Shown here piece by piece: positions 63,839 to 64,000 of a DNA stretch of 64,000 bases. The position numbers and the translations under genes are program-made. Every line of letters starts with the position of its first letter. The first letter of the stretch is position 1. The stretch is taken from assembly GCF_964058935.1 (NCBI RefSeq), contig NZ_OZ060372.1, positions 1 through 64,000 of the forward strand, written 5' to 3'. The notes under the pieces were generated by a model that was not told the origin of the DNA, ran no database searches, and saw nothing but the letters and a program-made list of their open reading frames with translations. This stretch comes from Buchnera aphidicola (Pemphigus populi). Its GTDB lineage: Bacteria; Pseudomonadota; Gammaproteobacteria; Enterobacterales; Enterobacteriaceae.

Positions 63839-64000
63839 ATGCGAATACTAGGAATTGAAACGTCTTGTGATGATACTGGTATTGCAATTTATGATAATAG
63901 GTTAGGTTTAATAATAAATTTATTACATAGTCAAGATAATATACATGATCAATATGGTGGCATAGTTCCTGAACTAGCTGCACGTAGTCATATGAATAAG
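63839..64000 (+). CDS. tsaD: tRNA threonylcarbamoyladenosine synthase subunit TsaD (5' part only)
   Basis: TsaD transfers threonylcarbamoyl to A37 of tRNAs reading ANN codons, with TsaB and TsaE. The window cuts the gene after 54 codons. The visible N-terminus [20 protein letters not shown] and [16 protein letters not shown] is almost identical in pattern to E. coli TsaD. AAGGA is placed about 7 bases before the ATG. It is divergent from rpsU as in E. coli. Confidence 0.95.
   Translation, partial: MRILGIETSCDDTGIAIYDNRLGLIINLLHSQDNIHDQYGGIVPELAARSHMNK

Overview
The window looks like the origin-proximal end of the chromosome of a Buchnera-type aphid endosymbiont (a gammaproteobacterium close to the Enterobacterales with a reduced genome). 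The evidence is extreme AT richness (poly-A/T spacers almost without G or C), proteins that align nearly end to end with Escherichia coli orthologues, retention of E. coli gene blocks with internal genes removed (no rsmG/atpI before atpB, no recF between dnaN and gyrB, no tufB between the tRNA block and secE), and long spacers without genes. No phage, insertion sequence, CRISPR array or foreign-looking island was seen. The assignment to Buchnera rests on remembered gene order and protein similarity; no search was run.

Layout. 1-9.2 kb: mnmG and the F1Fo ATP synthase operon atpBEFHAGDC (+). 9.3-14.4 kb: gyrB, dnaN and dnaA (-), divergent from rpmH-rnpA-yidD-yidC-mnmE-mutH (+, 14.9-19.4 kb). 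19.4-23.97 kb: tRNA-Phe, the heat-shock operon groES-groEL with a recognisable sigma-32 promoter, efp, and dnaT-dnaC (-). 24.2-29.5 kb: rsmD (frameshifted), ftsY, rpoH, a 1.46 kb empty spacer, yigL (frameshifted). 29.7-36.8 kb: metE, trkH, yicC, purH, hupA. 37.5-50.3 kb (-): the four-tRNA block Thr-Tyr-Gly-Thr, secE-nusG-rplK-rplA-rplJ-rplL-rpoB-rpoC. 50.3-57.96 kb: metF, a 2.2 kb empty stretch, argB-argG-argH. 58.5-64 kb: cysE, then the macromolecular-synthesis operon rpsU-dnaG-rpoD (-), with the first 54 codons of tsaD (+) at the right edge.

Functionally the window holds information processing (replication initiation and restart, RNA polymerase core and two sigma factors, translation, tRNA modification), protein folding and membrane insertion, ATP synthesis, potassium uptake, and host-relevant biosynthesis: methionine (metE, metF), cysteine (cysE), the last steps to arginine (argG, argH), and AICAR recycling (purH).

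The main observations are signs of ongoing genome erosion rather than a new system. rsmD and yigL are each broken by a single-base length error in a homopolymer, and each becomes a full-length conserved protein when that one base is corrected. A perfect inverted repeat with 53-bp arms straddles the end of metE. ArgB has lost two conserved residues of its substrate site, next to an empty region where argC/argE would be expected. CysE lacks the C-terminal tail used to bind cysteine synthase. I found nothing I would call a previously undescribed system.
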